Shown here piece by piece: positions 19,622 to 27,784 of a stretch of 64,000 bases of DNA. The DNA is taken from positions 3,836,501 through 3,900,500 of the forward strand of contig NZ_CP077683.1 in NCBI RefSeq assembly GCF_019063845.1, in the 5' to 3' direction. Positions within the stretch are counted from its first letter, which is position 1, and every line of letters begins with the position of its first letter. The stretch is from Geomonas subterranea (lineage in GTDB: Bacteria; Desulfobacterota; Desulfuromonadia; Geobacterales; Geobacteraceae). A program made the position numbers and the translations under genes. Below the pieces are notes generated by a model. That model had not been told where the DNA came from. It saw nothing but the letters and a program-made list of their open reading frames with translations, and made no database searches.

Positions 19622-20719
19622 CTACTGCGCGAACAACGCGTCGATCGCGTCGAAATCGAGACGCTCTTCGGCGAGGGACCGGATCAGGTTCAGCTTCTCG
19701 GTGTCCTTCGCCGTCAGCTTGGAAACATCCTCGGTGATGAGCTTGTAAAGGTCGGTGGTGGTCTGGTTGGTACGGAAATAGGGGATGTTGCTGCGGTCGA
19801 TGATGCGCTGGGTGATACCGCTGACCGGTGCCTGGCCCGAGATGACCAAACCGGCGATCTGCTGATGGAACTCGGGCATCTGGTACAGGTTGGCCAGGGT
19901 CACCAGTAATTCATCCCGGCTGCTGGTGACGAGCAAAAGCGAGGAATCGCGCAGCATCTCGGTAACCCTCTGCGTCGATGCGGCGCCTATCTGCACGTGG
20001 TGGATGATACGCTTCACCTCGCGGCGGTTGCCGTGCAGAGGCAGGTCGAGGAGACGCGCGACCCTGACCAGGGAGGGGTTCGCAAGCACCGGCTTGTAGT
20101 CGAAGCCGCCCAGAACGGAGAACGGCTGGTCGATGAAAGCGCGCCCCAGGTAATCAAGGACCGTTTCACGCTTGTCGGTGAAAAGCTTGTTCACGAGGAC
20201 CCCGCGCACGTCGGCCTCTTCGAGCTTGAAGAGTGCCGTATTCATGGCGAGCGTGTCTATGACGTTCCCCACACCTCCACCACTCAGCATCAGGACGGGG
20301 GCATCCAGCATCTTGGCGATGCGTGCGTTGGAGAGGTTCAGCACGGACCCGACGCCGGGATGGCCGGAACCCTCGATGACGATGAAGTCGCAGTGCTTCT
20401 CCAGTTCGGCGAAGCTGGTCATGATGCAGTCGGCGAGTTCCGGGAGGTTCAGCTCGCCGTCAATGGCCTGCCGCGAGGTCTCGGGGTAGACCACCACCGG
20501 CGACATGTAGCGCAGATCCTTGGTCAGGTCGAACACCTGCGCCATCAGGGCAGCATCCTTATCGACGGGAATGCCGCGCAGGACGGTGGGCTTGGGCCCC
20601 AGTGGCTTCATGAAGCCGACCCGGCCGTATTTCTTCTGGGCAAGGTGCAGCAGCGAAACGCTGATGGTCGTCTTGCCGATGTTCTGACCCGATGCCGCGA
20701 TGAAAATCTTTCTGGCCAA
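19622..20719 (-). CDS. P-loop ATPase with DRTGG domain (Pta N-terminal / BioD-like)
   Basis: 365 aa from a TTG start at 20719, chosen because GGAGG lies seven bases upstream and the following ARKIFIAASGQNIGKTT begins with the P-loop. The N-terminal part resembles dethiobiotin synthetase/CobB-type ATPases (GQNIGKTTISVSLL, then VIEGSGHPGVGS). Residues about 215-320 look like a DRTGG domain, the combination seen in the N-terminal regulatory part of long phosphotransacetylases. No phosphotransacetylase catalytic domain follows. The role is unknown; nucleotide-sensing regulation is inference. Followed downstream by a cytochrome gene in convergent orientation. Confidence 0.82.
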   Translation of the reverse strand: MARKIFIAASGQNIGKTTISVSLLHLAQKKYGRVGFMKPLGPKPTVLRGIPVDKDAALMAQVFDLTKDLRYMSPVVVYPETSRQAIDGELNLPELADCIMTSFAELEKHCDFIVIEGSGHPGVGSVLNLSNARIAKMLDAPVLMLSGGGVGNVIDTLAMNTALFKLEEADVRGVLVNKLFTDKRETVLDYLGRAFIDQPFSVLGGFDYKPVLANPSLVRVARLLDLPLHGNRREVKRIIHHVQIGAASTQRVTEMLRDSSLLLVTSSRDELLVTLANLYQMPEFHQQIAGLVISGQAPVSGITQRIIDRSNIPYFRTNQTTTDLYKLITEDVSKLTAKDTEKLNLIRSLAEERLDFDAIDALFAQ

Positions 20720-20872
20720 GGCTATCCTCCGCTCCAATCACATGAGAATGCTGTAAACGCGATGTCATGATCGTATCGAAGCAGCGGCTTGTCAAGCTGA
20801 AAGGGGGCGGAGGCGTTTGCGGGAAGGAGGAAGTCGCTGTATCTTAGGGTGGTGCTGCCATCGGGGGGTGAC

Positions 20873-21541
20873 ATGGAAGACGACGACCTGAAACAACGCC
20901 TGTTTCACTACACGGAGACCGAGGAGTTGGCCAACCGCTGGACCCATGGCATCGGGCTGCTCCTGAGCGCGGTGGGGGCAGCGGCACTCATTGCCCTGGC
21001 GGTGCGCATCGGCGGGCAGGCGCGCATAGTATCGGCGGCGGTGTATGCCGCGGCGATGCTGCTCTTCTACAGCGTTTCAACCATCTACCACAGCGTGAGA
21101 AGGCCGCGCCTGCGCTACGTGTTCCGCATCCTGGATCATGCGTGTGTGTATTTCATGATAGCCGGAACCTACACGCCGTTTGCCATGGTGACGCTCCGGG
21201 GGGCGTGGGGGTACTGGCTGTTGGTCACGGTGTGGGGACTGGGGACGGTGGGGGCCTTTATGAAGCTGTACACCACGCACCGGCTTCCCTACCTGGGGCC
21301 CGCTCTCTACCTCGGTCTTGGCTGGCTGGTGCTGGTGGTCATCAAGCCGCTCGCAGCGGCACTCGCGCTCAACGGGTTACTGCTGCTCTTTGCCGGCGGC
21401 GCGGCCTACACCCTCGGTGTCCTCTTCTACCTCTGGGACCGCCTTCCTTACAACCACGCCATCTGGCACGTTTTCGTGCTGGTCGGTAGTGCCTTCCATT
21501 TCCTGGCCATATTCTGGTACGTGACGCCCGACGGGCGGTAA
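20873..21541 (+). CDS. Hemolysin III family membrane protein (PAQR/YqfA-like)
   Basis: 222 aa from ATG 20873 (GGGGGTG ahead), with seven predicted hydrophobic segments. Conserved residues of the hemolysin III/adiponectin-receptor superfamily are present: STIYHS, DHACVYFMIAGTYTPF, and NHAIWHVFVLVGSAFHF, which supply the zinc-binding histidines and aspartate. Family members are inner-membrane proteins with proposed hydrolase or regulatory roles; direct haemolytic activity should not be assumed. It converges with the radical-SAM operon. Confidence 0.88.
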   Translation: MEDDDLKQRLFHYTETEELANRWTHGIGLLLSAVGAAALIALAVRIGGQARIVSAAVYAAAMLLFYSVSTIYHSVRRPRLRYVFRILDHACVYFMIAGTYTPFAMVTLRGAWGYWLLVTVWGLGTVGAFMKLYTTHRLPYLGPALYLGLGWLVLVVIKPLAAALALNGLLLLFAGGAAYTLGVLFYLWDRLPYNHAIWHVFVLVGSAFHFLAIFWYVTPDGR

Positions 21542-21554
21542 AAACGACCCCGGA

Positions 21555-22952
21555 TCACCGTTCAAGGTGCCAGGGGCACCGGTCCAGCATCCGGGTGAGG
21601 GCGTAGAAGTAGACCTCGGCCCGGCCTCGCATGTTCTGACAGTACTCCGGGTGCGGCTGCCGGGCGTTTCCGGTCATGTCGTAGTGGGTGGCGTAGCAGC
21701 CGCCGGCGCAGTCGTAACGCAGCCAGCAGGCATGGCAGGGAGGTTGGCGGTCCACCTCGAACCCCTGCAGGGTCTGATGCAGGGAAAGGGAACCCTGCCC
21801 CGTCTGCCCCATGGCGAAGTCGGCACGTTCCACGAAAGCGATGCACGGGAATACCTCACCCTGACTGTTGATGGCGAGGGTGTTGGTGCCCGCGCCGCAG
21901 GGACGGGTGAAGCGGTTGGCGCGCTTGATCCGGTTGATGCTGTCCAGCAGATTGGAGACGAAGGGGATGTCCCGGGTGCTCTTGTAGCTGGCGATGTAAT
22001 CGACGTAGTAATCAACAAATTCATGCAATTCCGACAGCTGCCTTTGTGGGGGGACTATCAGCTTCTCGTAGATGGGGTTTTGATGGTATCCCGGCTCGTG
22101 GCAGTACTCAAGTTGGATCCTCCCGACCCCAAGGGTCGTGAGGTGCAGGAAGGTCTCCAGATAGCTGTCGGAAAAAGTGGTAAGCGTGGCGCGGATCCCG
22201 AGGAGTTTCGGGTTGGGAAAGCTCCTGATGTTGTTGACGATGCGCTGCCAGGTTTCCTCCCCGTATTTGCCGGGGCGCTGCAGGTCGTGGATGCGCTGGC
22301 TGCCGTCCAGGCTGACCCCGACCTGGGTGAAGTAGCGGGCCAGATACTGCGCGGCGTGCCCTTCCAGGAGGGTGCCGTTGGTATCCAGGGTCAGGTGGAA
22401 GTTCTTGCCAAGGCGCGCCTCGTGCTTCAGGAGTTCGCGGGTGATTTGCTGCAGGACCTGAAAATCGAGCAGCGGTTCTCCGCCGTAGAAGTTGATGAAG
22501 ATCTTCTCCGCCGTGGAGCGCTCCACCAGGGACACGATCAGCTGCGTCGCGCGCCGGGCGGTGTTCCACCCCATCACGCGGCCGGGTTTCCCGAAGGTGC
22601 CGCCCCGGTTCCAGCAGTAGCAGCAGGCCATGTTGCAGGTCTGGGCGAGGTAGATGGAAAAGGTCTGGTAGCTGTTTTCGCCGGGGGAGTCGTCCTGCTG
22701 GTGCGGTGCCGGAAGCGGGAGGGCCAGTTCGCGGTGGAAGAGGTACAGCAGCTCAACGTACAGCTCGGTCTCCCCGGGGGAGAGCGTATCTGGCGGCGCG
22801 GACCCTGAAGCCGGCAGGGTCGCTTCTGGTTGCGCGGGGAAGAACTCCCGGACCAGACGGGCCGCGAGCGGGCTGATCTGGTAGAGCTTTGCCGAGCGGC
22901 TGAAGAACAGGTAGGTCACACCTCCCTGATCGAAGGCATGGAAGTCGCTCAT
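21555..22952 (-). CDS. Radical SAM/SPASM peptide maturase
   Basis: 465 aa. An N-terminal stretch of about 90 residues (VTYLFFSRSAKLYQISPLAARLVREFF) resembles the recognition region found in RiPP maturases. The radical SAM site is C106-x3-C110-x2-C113 (CNMACCYC), followed by NFYGGEPLL. The C-terminal SPASM region has the expected Cys array (RPCGAG, PCIAF, CHACWLRYDCAGGCY, EYCQ) for two auxiliary 4Fe-4S clusters. It is the third gene after two paralogous small proteins, 25 bp downstream of the second, so it probably modifies one or both. The closest described class by layout is the SCIFF/geopeptide type of maturase (from memory, not searched). Confidence 0.88.
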   Translation of the reverse strand: MSDFHAFDQGGVTYLFFSRSAKLYQISPLAARLVREFFPAQPEATLPASGSAPPDTLSPGETELYVELLYLFHRELALPLPAPHQQDDSPGENSYQTFSIYLAQTCNMACCYCWNRGGTFGKPGRVMGWNTARRATQLIVSLVERSTAEKIFINFYGGEPLLDFQVLQQITRELLKHEARLGKNFHLTLDTNGTLLEGHAAQYLARYFTQVGVSLDGSQRIHDLQRPGKYGEETWQRIVNNIRSFPNPKLLGIRATLTTFSDSYLETFLHLTTLGVGRIQLEYCHEPGYHQNPIYEKLIVPPQRQLSELHEFVDYYVDYIASYKSTRDIPFVSNLLDSINRIKRANRFTRPCGAGTNTLAINSQGEVFPCIAFVERADFAMGQTGQGSLSLHQTLQGFEVDRQPPCHACWLRYDCAGGCYATHYDMTGNARQPHPEYCQNMRGRAEVYFYALTRMLDRCPWHLER

Positions 22953-22977
22953 GACGGATCTCCGGCCGGGGCGCGGG

Positions 22978-23400
22978 TCATAACCTTTCGCTGTAGACCA
23001 ACAGCCCGGTGGGCACCATACGGATGGAATATTTGCGGTCCATATCGATGATGAACCAGACCCTGCCGGACTGCTGCACGGTCAGCTTCGCCGCCGGGGA
23101 GAGCGGGGAGCCGTTGGTTTCGAACTCCTGCCGCACTTCCGGTGGAACCTCCCCCTGGTCCAGTCCCACCGCGTGTTCTAGTGGAAGCGAAAAGACATAG
23201 GTGTCGTTGGTCGGCAGGGTCATGCACACGTTGTTGTAGGCCCTGAAGTTCTCCATCTGCTGCGGTGTGATGCAACTGGAAACAAACTGGTCGGGCGACC
23301 AGCATTGGGCCCGCCGCGTGGCCGGCTCCCCCCCTCCCTCCGAGACAAGCCTGAGATGCCCGCTGTCGCCGCGCTCCCCACCCGCATTCTCTTCGGCCAT
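22978..23400 (-). CDS. Putative radical-SAM target protein, paralogue A
   Basis: 140 aa, ATG 23400 with AAAGGAGTGAGCG upstream. The protein shares its architecture with the next gene: an N-terminal (G/S)H(L/I)RL(V/I)SEGG motif, a C-x9-C-x-T motif (Cys at about residues 33 and 43), a central xLPxxHAxxLDxGxxPP segment, and a C-terminal LSPAAxxxVxxxGxxWxxxDxxRxYxxR module. A third Cys occurs in YNNVCMT. No signal peptide or membrane helix. Directly upstream of the SPASM maturase; a substrate role is inference from position and shared motif. Confidence 0.75.
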   Translation of the reverse strand: MAEENAGGERGDSGHLRLVSEGGGEPATRRAQCWSPDQFVSSCITPQQMENFRAYNNVCMTLPTNDTYVFSLPLEHAVGLDQGEVPPEVRQEFETNGSPLSPAAKLTVQQSGRVWFIIDMDRKYSIRMVPTGLLVYSERL

Positions 23401-23472
23401 CGCTCACTCCTTTCATTAATAGCATCCGGATGAGGACCTCCTCGGCCCCACAGCCGGGAATCGGGCACCGCC

Positions 23473-23913
23473 TCACGGCCGGGCCGGCTGCATCCCGGCG
23501 TACACCGCGATGCGCGCCGCGATCAATCTGACCGGGTAGGAGCGGGTTTCATCCGCCACCAGCCACAGCTTGCCGGGCTCCTTGACCGATACGGTCGCTG
23601 CCGGGCTCAAGGAGAGGCCCAGCAAAAGCAGGCGTTGACGCAGCAGGGGGGGGAGTATCCCGCGGTCCAGCTCCTCCGCGTGGTCGGGAGGCAGGGTGCA
23701 GATGGAGCTCTCAGGCGGCGCCGTCCCGGCAGCGACCGCGGCGGGAAAGACAGTGTGCTGCGCCTCGGTGGTGCAGTTCTGGGTGGCCTGGATGGAGTCG
23801 ATGCAGACCAGTTCCGGGCTCCGGGCGTGGGTACTTCCCCCCTCGGAGATGAGCCTGATGTGGGAGGAGCCACCGGTTTCATGGTGGTGCAGGTCGTGGA
23901 AAGGGTCCCTCAT
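23473..23913 (-). CDS. Putative radical-SAM target protein, paralogue B
   Basis: 146 aa, first gene of the three-gene operon, ATG 23913 with AGAGGAGATT upstream. Aligned by eye with paralogue A it has the same SSHIRLISEGG motif, the same C-x9-C-x-T spacing (CIDSIQATQNCTT) and the same C-terminal LSPAATVSVKEPGKLWLVAD module. The N-terminal lead HDLHHHETGG is His-rich. The conserved Cys pair in an otherwise divergent stretch makes it the obvious candidate site for modification. Not recognised as a named family with certainty. Confidence 0.75.
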   Translation of the reverse strand: MRDPFHDLHHHETGGSSHIRLISEGGSTHARSPELVCIDSIQATQNCTTEAQHTVFPAAVAAGTAPPESSICTLPPDHAEELDRGILPPLLRQRLLLLGLSLSPAATVSVKEPGKLWLVADETRSYPVRLIAARIAVYAGMQPARP

Positions 23914-24049
23914 GAGTGAATCTCCTCTGCCTCAACCTTTAATGTAGGAGCTTGGCAGCCCGGGGCCGCGCCGCACATCCCCGGCATACCTCGTAGGACC
24001 AGGGAGTTGGCAGCCGACGCAAGATAAGCAGGGAGAGCCGGGCGACTTC

Positions 24050-24077
24050 ATTATCCGAAAAAATTAAAGAATGTCAA
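24050..24077 (-). promoter_or_regulatory. Strong sigma-70 type promoter for the radical-SAM operon
   Basis: Reading the minus strand, an exact TTGACA -35 (24077-24072), a 16-bp spacer and GATAAT -10 (24055-24050). The leader to the start codon at 23913 would be about 130 nt. The segment lies between the operon and the cytochrome gene at 24178. Confidence 0.6.
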
Positions 24078-24177
24078 TGTTGTCGGGAGGGTTCTAATTG
24101 ATTTTATGCGGGAGGCGGAAACGAAAGCGGCGGAGGCCGTGGCCCCCGCCGAGGTGCGGATCGGGCGGGAAAGAGGG

Positions 24178-24462
24178 CTACTTCTTATGACACTCGTTGC
24201 ACTTTGTGGGCCCTTTGGCCTTTTCGGTGTGGCACCCTTTGCAGGTCTTGTGTGCCCAGTCCTTGCCAAGATCGGCGATCTTGCCGCCCTTGTCGGTTTC
24301 GTGGCAGTTGGTGCACTTCATCTCGGGCATGTCCTTGTGCTGCTTGTGCGGGAAGGTCACGTTACCATTCTTGGCCGGGAGCACCACCACGGTCTCGTCA
24401 GCGGCATAGGCGAATCCGGCACAGAAAAGGGTCAGGACGGCGGCTGCAATGGCTCTTCTCAT
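24178..24462 (-). CDS. Periplasmic triheme cytochrome c7 (PpcA family), second copy
   Basis: 94 aa with signal peptide MRRAIAAAVLTLFCAGFAYA and three heme sites, CTNCH, CKGCH and CNECH. FPHKQHKDMPEMKC supplies the first distal histidines. It differs from the copy at 19180 in the first loop (CHETDKGGKIADLGKDW) but keeps the DWAHKTCKGCH and GPTKC(N/A)(E/D)CHKK blocks. Monocistronic, with AAAAGGAGAG ahead of the ATG. The mature region after the signal peptide is about 74 residues. Confidence 0.93.
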   Translation of the reverse strand: MRRAIAAAVLTLFCAGFAYAADETVVVLPAKNGNVTFPHKQHKDMPEMKCTNCHETDKGGKIADLGKDWAHKTCKGCHTEKAKGPTKCNECHKK

Positions 24463-24504
24463 GTTTTGCTCTCCTTTTGGCTTGTAATTAGAAATACGCT
24501 GAAG

Positions 24505-24532
24505 AGCATACCCTCTAAACGAGCTATTGCAA
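24505..24532 (-). promoter_or_regulatory. Candidate promoter for the second cytochrome c7
   Basis: On the minus strand TTGCAA (24532-24527), 16-bp spacer, TATGCT (24510-24505), about 40 bp upstream of the cytochrome start codon. Moderate consensus match by eye. Confidence 0.4.
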
Positions 24533-24610
24533 CGAGCCGCGGATTCTTAACTTGACAAACGGGAAGCGGTCATTAGAAAGTGGCGGAGAATCAAGGGGCT
24601 AACAGACCGC

Positions 24611-27022
24611 ATGAAACCAGCAAGCGACATCATCAACATCCCCGTAGGCTATTTCGCCCTCCCAGTGCCGCGTACCGGGAGCATCGAGCCCCGCTCGGGG
24701 TACGACCGCTCCACCAGCGACGGACAGGAGATCCATCAGCGGGTACAGCGGAGGCGGGCGCAGGAGGATTCGCGCTACCAGGGGGAGGTGGCGGTGGGGC
24801 GCCTGCTGGAGCGCGGCGGCTTCCGTTTCCAGATCAACGGGCGCATGGACGGTTTCATCGGCCACGAAGATCCATCGATCGAGGAGATCAAGAGCTGCTT
24901 CAACCTGTGGGAACTGAAGCGGCGCTTGAGCGGCGGATCGCTCGAGGAGCCGTACTGCCTGCAGCTTTTCACCTACGGCTACTTCCACTGGCTGGAGCAC
25001 GGCGTGGTGCCGAGGCTATCCTTCCATCTCGTCTCTTCGCGCAACGGGCAGTCCGCCGACCTCGAGGTCCGGCTCGACCTGGAACAGTACCAAAGCTGGC
25101 TCGATGAACGGCTGGACGAGTTGGTCCTGGAAGCGGCCGCCGCGGCCAAAAGGGCGACGCGCAGGCGGAAAGTGGCGGCGGCGTTTCCATTTCCCTTCGA
25201 GAAGCCGCGCCCGGGACAGGTCGAGCTGATGCGGGAGGTCGAGCTGGGGATGGCGCTGGGGCGGCGCATGCTGATCCAGGCTCCGACCGGGCTGGGGAAG
25301 ACGGTGGGCGTGCTGCATCCGGTACTCCGCGAGGCGCTCGGACGGGGGCAGGCGGTCTGCTACGTGACGCCCAAGAACAGCCAGCACGAGGTGGCCGAGG
25401 ACGCGGTGCACAGGTTCCGCGAGGCGGGAGCCAAGCTGCGCTCGCTGACCATCACGGCGAAGAGCAAGATCTGCTTCAAGGACGAGCCGGTCTGCACACC
25501 GGAGTACTGCGAGTACGCCCGCGACTACTACGCCAAGGTGGCAAGGCACGGCATCGTGGCGCAGCTGGAGAAGAAAAGGAGCCTCAAAAGCCGCAGTTTC
25601 CGGCAGTTCGGCGAGCAATACCAGGTCTGCCCCTTCGAACTGCAGATCGACAGCGCGAAACTGGCCGACGTGGTCATCTGCGACTACAACTATGTCTTCG
25701 CTCCGCGCTCGGCGCTGGGACGTGCCGCCGGTCTCCCGGTGGACCAGGCGGGCAAGCCCAACCTCGTGATCGACGAGGCGCACAACCTCCCCTCCCGCGC
25801 CATGGAATACTACTCCCCGAGGCTCTCCAGTGCGGTCCTGGAAGGGATGCGCGAGGAGCTGGCAGGAGTGCCGCCGGCGTTTCGGCGCGAGGCGGCTGGG
25901 CTTTTGGATGAGTGCGTCGCGGCGGTGCTCTCGTGCCGCCGCGGGGAGGGGGGGAAGGCGGCGAGGATCGAGCCGCCGCTGGCCATCTTCCTAGACCTGG
26001 ACGGTAGGCTGCGCGGGCTTTTGTCACGCTACCTCGAGGCGGACCTGGAGATCAGGCAGGAGGACCCCGTCCTGCGCCTTTGCTACTACTGGTCGGAGTT
26101 CACCGAGACGCTGGAATTCGCGGTGCGCTCGGAGCGCCAGGAATTCTTCACCTCGTACCAGCCGCACGGCGGCGGTGGCAGCGTCAAGGTGACCTGCTGT
26201 GACGCCTCCGGGCTGATACGGGAGCGCTACGGCGAGTACCAGCAGGTGGTCGGCTTCTCAGCGACGTTGAAGCCGATGGAGTATTACGCCAAGCTCTCCG
26301 GCCTCGACCCGGACCAGGTGCGCTGGTCCGAGTTCCAGAGCCCCTTCCCGCCGCAACGGCGCAAGCTTTTGATCATCCCGCAGGTTTCCACCCGCTATTC
26401 CCAGCGCGAACGCAACTACGCCCGCATCGCCGATGCCCTGGCCCGGATCGTCGCACTCAGGCGCGGCAACTACCTCGCGTTCTTCCCAAGCTTCACGTTT
26501 CTCGATCGGGTCGCCGAACTGTTCCGGGTGCCGGAAGGGTTCGATGTGCTCCGGCAGGAGCGCAACATGAAGGGGGCGCGGACCGCCGAGTTCCTGGAGC
26601 AGCTTCGGTCGGGACTGGTACCGACGGTGGTCTTCGCGGTGCAGGGGGGATCGCTTTCGGAAGGGGTGGATTACGCGGGTGACATGGTGATCGGCGCCTT
26701 CGTGGTCGGGCCGCCGCTTCCCAACTACGACCTGGAGCGCGAGGAGATGCGGGCCTACTACCAGCGCCATTACGGCAAGGGGTTCGAGTACGCCTACACC
26801 ATCCCCGCCATGTCCAAGGCGATCCAGTCGGCGGGGCGGGTGATCCGCTCCGAGACCGACCGCGGCGTGATCGTGCTGATGGACGACCGTTTCCTGGAGG
26901 AGGGGTACAGTTCCGCCATGCCGGCGGACTGGTTCGAGACGCGGGCGGACGAGCTGGTGTCCGGAGCGATCTTGAAGGATATCGGTGATTTCTGGGCGCA
27001 GCCGCAGGGGACAGAACAATAA
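24611..27022 (+). CDS. PD-(D/E)XK nuclease - XPD/DinG-type DNA helicase fusion
   Basis: 803 aa. The N-terminal 180 residues carry a RecB/Cas4-like nuclease pattern: E59 in YQGEVAVG, D80 in GRMDG, E92-x-K94 in EEIKS, and Q118-x3-Y122 in YCLQLFTYG. The helicase follows, with Walker A APTGLGKT, four Cys between it and the DEAH box (ICFKDEPVC, EYCEY, QVCPFEL) as in the XPD 4Fe-4S domain, VIDEAHNL, and the C-terminal SAGRVIRSETDRG. This suggests coupled unwinding and cleavage of DNA. It is not the short DinG of E. coli. Stands alone between a cytochrome and a rhodanese gene. Confidence 0.88.
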   Translation: MKPASDIINIPVGYFALPVPRTGSIEPRSGYDRSTSDGQEIHQRVQRRRAQEDSRYQGEVAVGRLLERGGFRFQINGRMDGFIGHEDPSIEEIKSCFNLWELKRRLSGGSLEEPYCLQLFTYGYFHWLEHGVVPRLSFHLVSSRNGQSADLEVRLDLEQYQSWLDERLDELVLEAAAAAKRATRRRKVAAAFPFPFEKPRPGQVELMREVELGMALGRRMLIQAPTGLGKTVGVLHPVLREALGRGQAVCYVTPKNSQHEVAEDAVHRFREAGAKLRSLTITAKSKICFKDEPVCTPEYCEYARDYYAKVARHGIVAQLEKKRSLKSRSFRQFGEQYQVCPFELQIDSAKLADVVICDYNYVFAPRSALGRAAGLPVDQAGKPNLVIDEAHNLPSRAMEYYSPRLSSAVLEGMREELAGVPPAFRREAAGLLDECVAAVLSCRRGEGGKAARIEPPLAIFLDLDGRLRGLLSRYLEADLEIRQEDPVLRLCYYWSEFTETLEFAVRSERQEFFTSYQPHGGGGSVKVTCCDASGLIRERYGEYQQVVGFSATLKPMEYYAKLSGLDPDQVRWSEFQSPFPPQRRKLLIIPQVSTRYSQRERNYARIADALARIVALRRGNYLAFFPSFTFLDRVAELFRVPEGFDVLRQERNMKGARTAEFLEQLRSGLVPTVVFAVQGGSLSEGVDYAGDMVIGAFVVGPPLPNYDLEREEMRAYYQRHYGKGFEYAYTIPAMSKAIQSAGRVIRSETDRGVIVLMDDRFLEEGYSSAMPADWFETRADELVSGAILKDIGDFWAQPQGTEQ

Positions 27023-27056
27023 AAAGGCCGCTTCTTTGGACAAAGAAGCGGCCTTT
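27021..27056 (+). terminator. Terminator after helicase gene
   Basis: AAAAAGGCCGCTTCTTTG / CAAAGAAGCGGCCTTTT: a perfect long stem with a 2-3 base loop, immediately at the stop codon and flanked by A and T runs. Confidence 0.88.
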
Positions 27057-27157
27057 TGCTCTTTTGGGGGGCAATGTCTTAGAGTGAACTCCCCCTCCTT
27101 TGACGGGCCTGCGCGCCGAAGCCCTTCGTCCCGCGAAGGCGGGAGGAGAACCAACTG

Positions 27158-27207
27158 GAAAAGGGGACAGGCTACTTTTTCCACATAAAGTAGCCTGTCC
27201 CCTTTTC
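27158..27207. repeat. Perfect 21-bp inverted repeat with 8-base loop
   Basis: Arms GAAAAGGGGACAGGCTACTTT (27158-27178) and its exact complement (27187-27207) around the loop TTCCACAT. A related GGGGACAGGTACC...GTCCCC segment follows at 27233-27263. The GGGGACAGG core is typical of REP elements mobilised by Y1-type transposases (recollection of the type). In the 250-bp gap between the helicase and the rhodanese. Confidence 0.8.
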
Positions 27208-27273
27208 AGCTCCACCTCACCCAAGCCCTGAGGGGACAGGTACCTGGCGGAGCCAGTCCCCCGCCCTTACTAG

Positions 27274-27714
27274 TTATTTCCCTTGCGTAACCAAGGCCTG
27301 GTAGGGCCACCCCTGCATGCCGTCCTCGAGGATCAGCATGCGCGCCTCGGCAATCCCTTTCCCCTTCAGGTAGTCGTAGGTGTTCTTGGCTCCGCCGCCG
27401 CCACGGGGGCAGACGATGACGATCTCCTCGCGGGAAGCGGTCAACTGCGGCAGAACCCGGTCGAGCTTCTGCTTCTCCTCGGCAGATTTCACCGGGAAGG
27501 CGTTGGTCTGCAGCGCCCCTTTGAAGTGGTGCTGCTGGTACTCCGCAGGCACCTGTATGTCGACGATCTGCACCTTCTTGCCGGTCTCCAGCCACTTCTT
27601 GAAATCGGCGGGCGCGATGTAGTGGTAGTTGCCGCCGAAAAGGGCGCCGGCGAACGCGGCCGTCGCGGCCAGTGTCACCATTACTGCCAGGGTAAGTGCC
27701 ACAATTCTTCTCAT
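27274..27714 (-). CDS. Periplasmic single-domain rhodanese
   Basis: 146 aa with signal peptide (RIVALTLAVMVTLAATAAFA) and a rhodanese fold: VQIVDIQVPAEYQQHHFKGA (domain core) and the active-site loop CPRGGGGA with the catalytic Cys near residue 102. The loop is longer and more Gly-rich than the usual six-residue CxxGxR type. Proteins of this type transfer sulfane sulfur or act as binding modules; the acceptor is unknown. Confidence 0.88.
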   Translation of the reverse strand: MRRIVALTLAVMVTLAATAAFAGALFGGNYHYIAPADFKKWLETGKKVQIVDIQVPAEYQQHHFKGALQTNAFPVKSAEEKQKLDRVLPQLTASREEIVIVCPRGGGGAKNTYDYLKGKGIAEARMLILEDGMQGWPYQALVTQGK

Positions 27715-27784
27715 CTTTCTCTCTCCTGTTCCGTTTTCTATCGGGCCTACCGCCCGTGCTGCAAAAATAATGTGTCGCTGCGCC

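Noticed and set aside
23480-23914. Selenocysteine or extra reading frame in the radical-SAM substrate genes
   Set aside because: Both genes end at UGA, but downstream in-frame sequence has no SECIS-like hairpin or conserved continuation.
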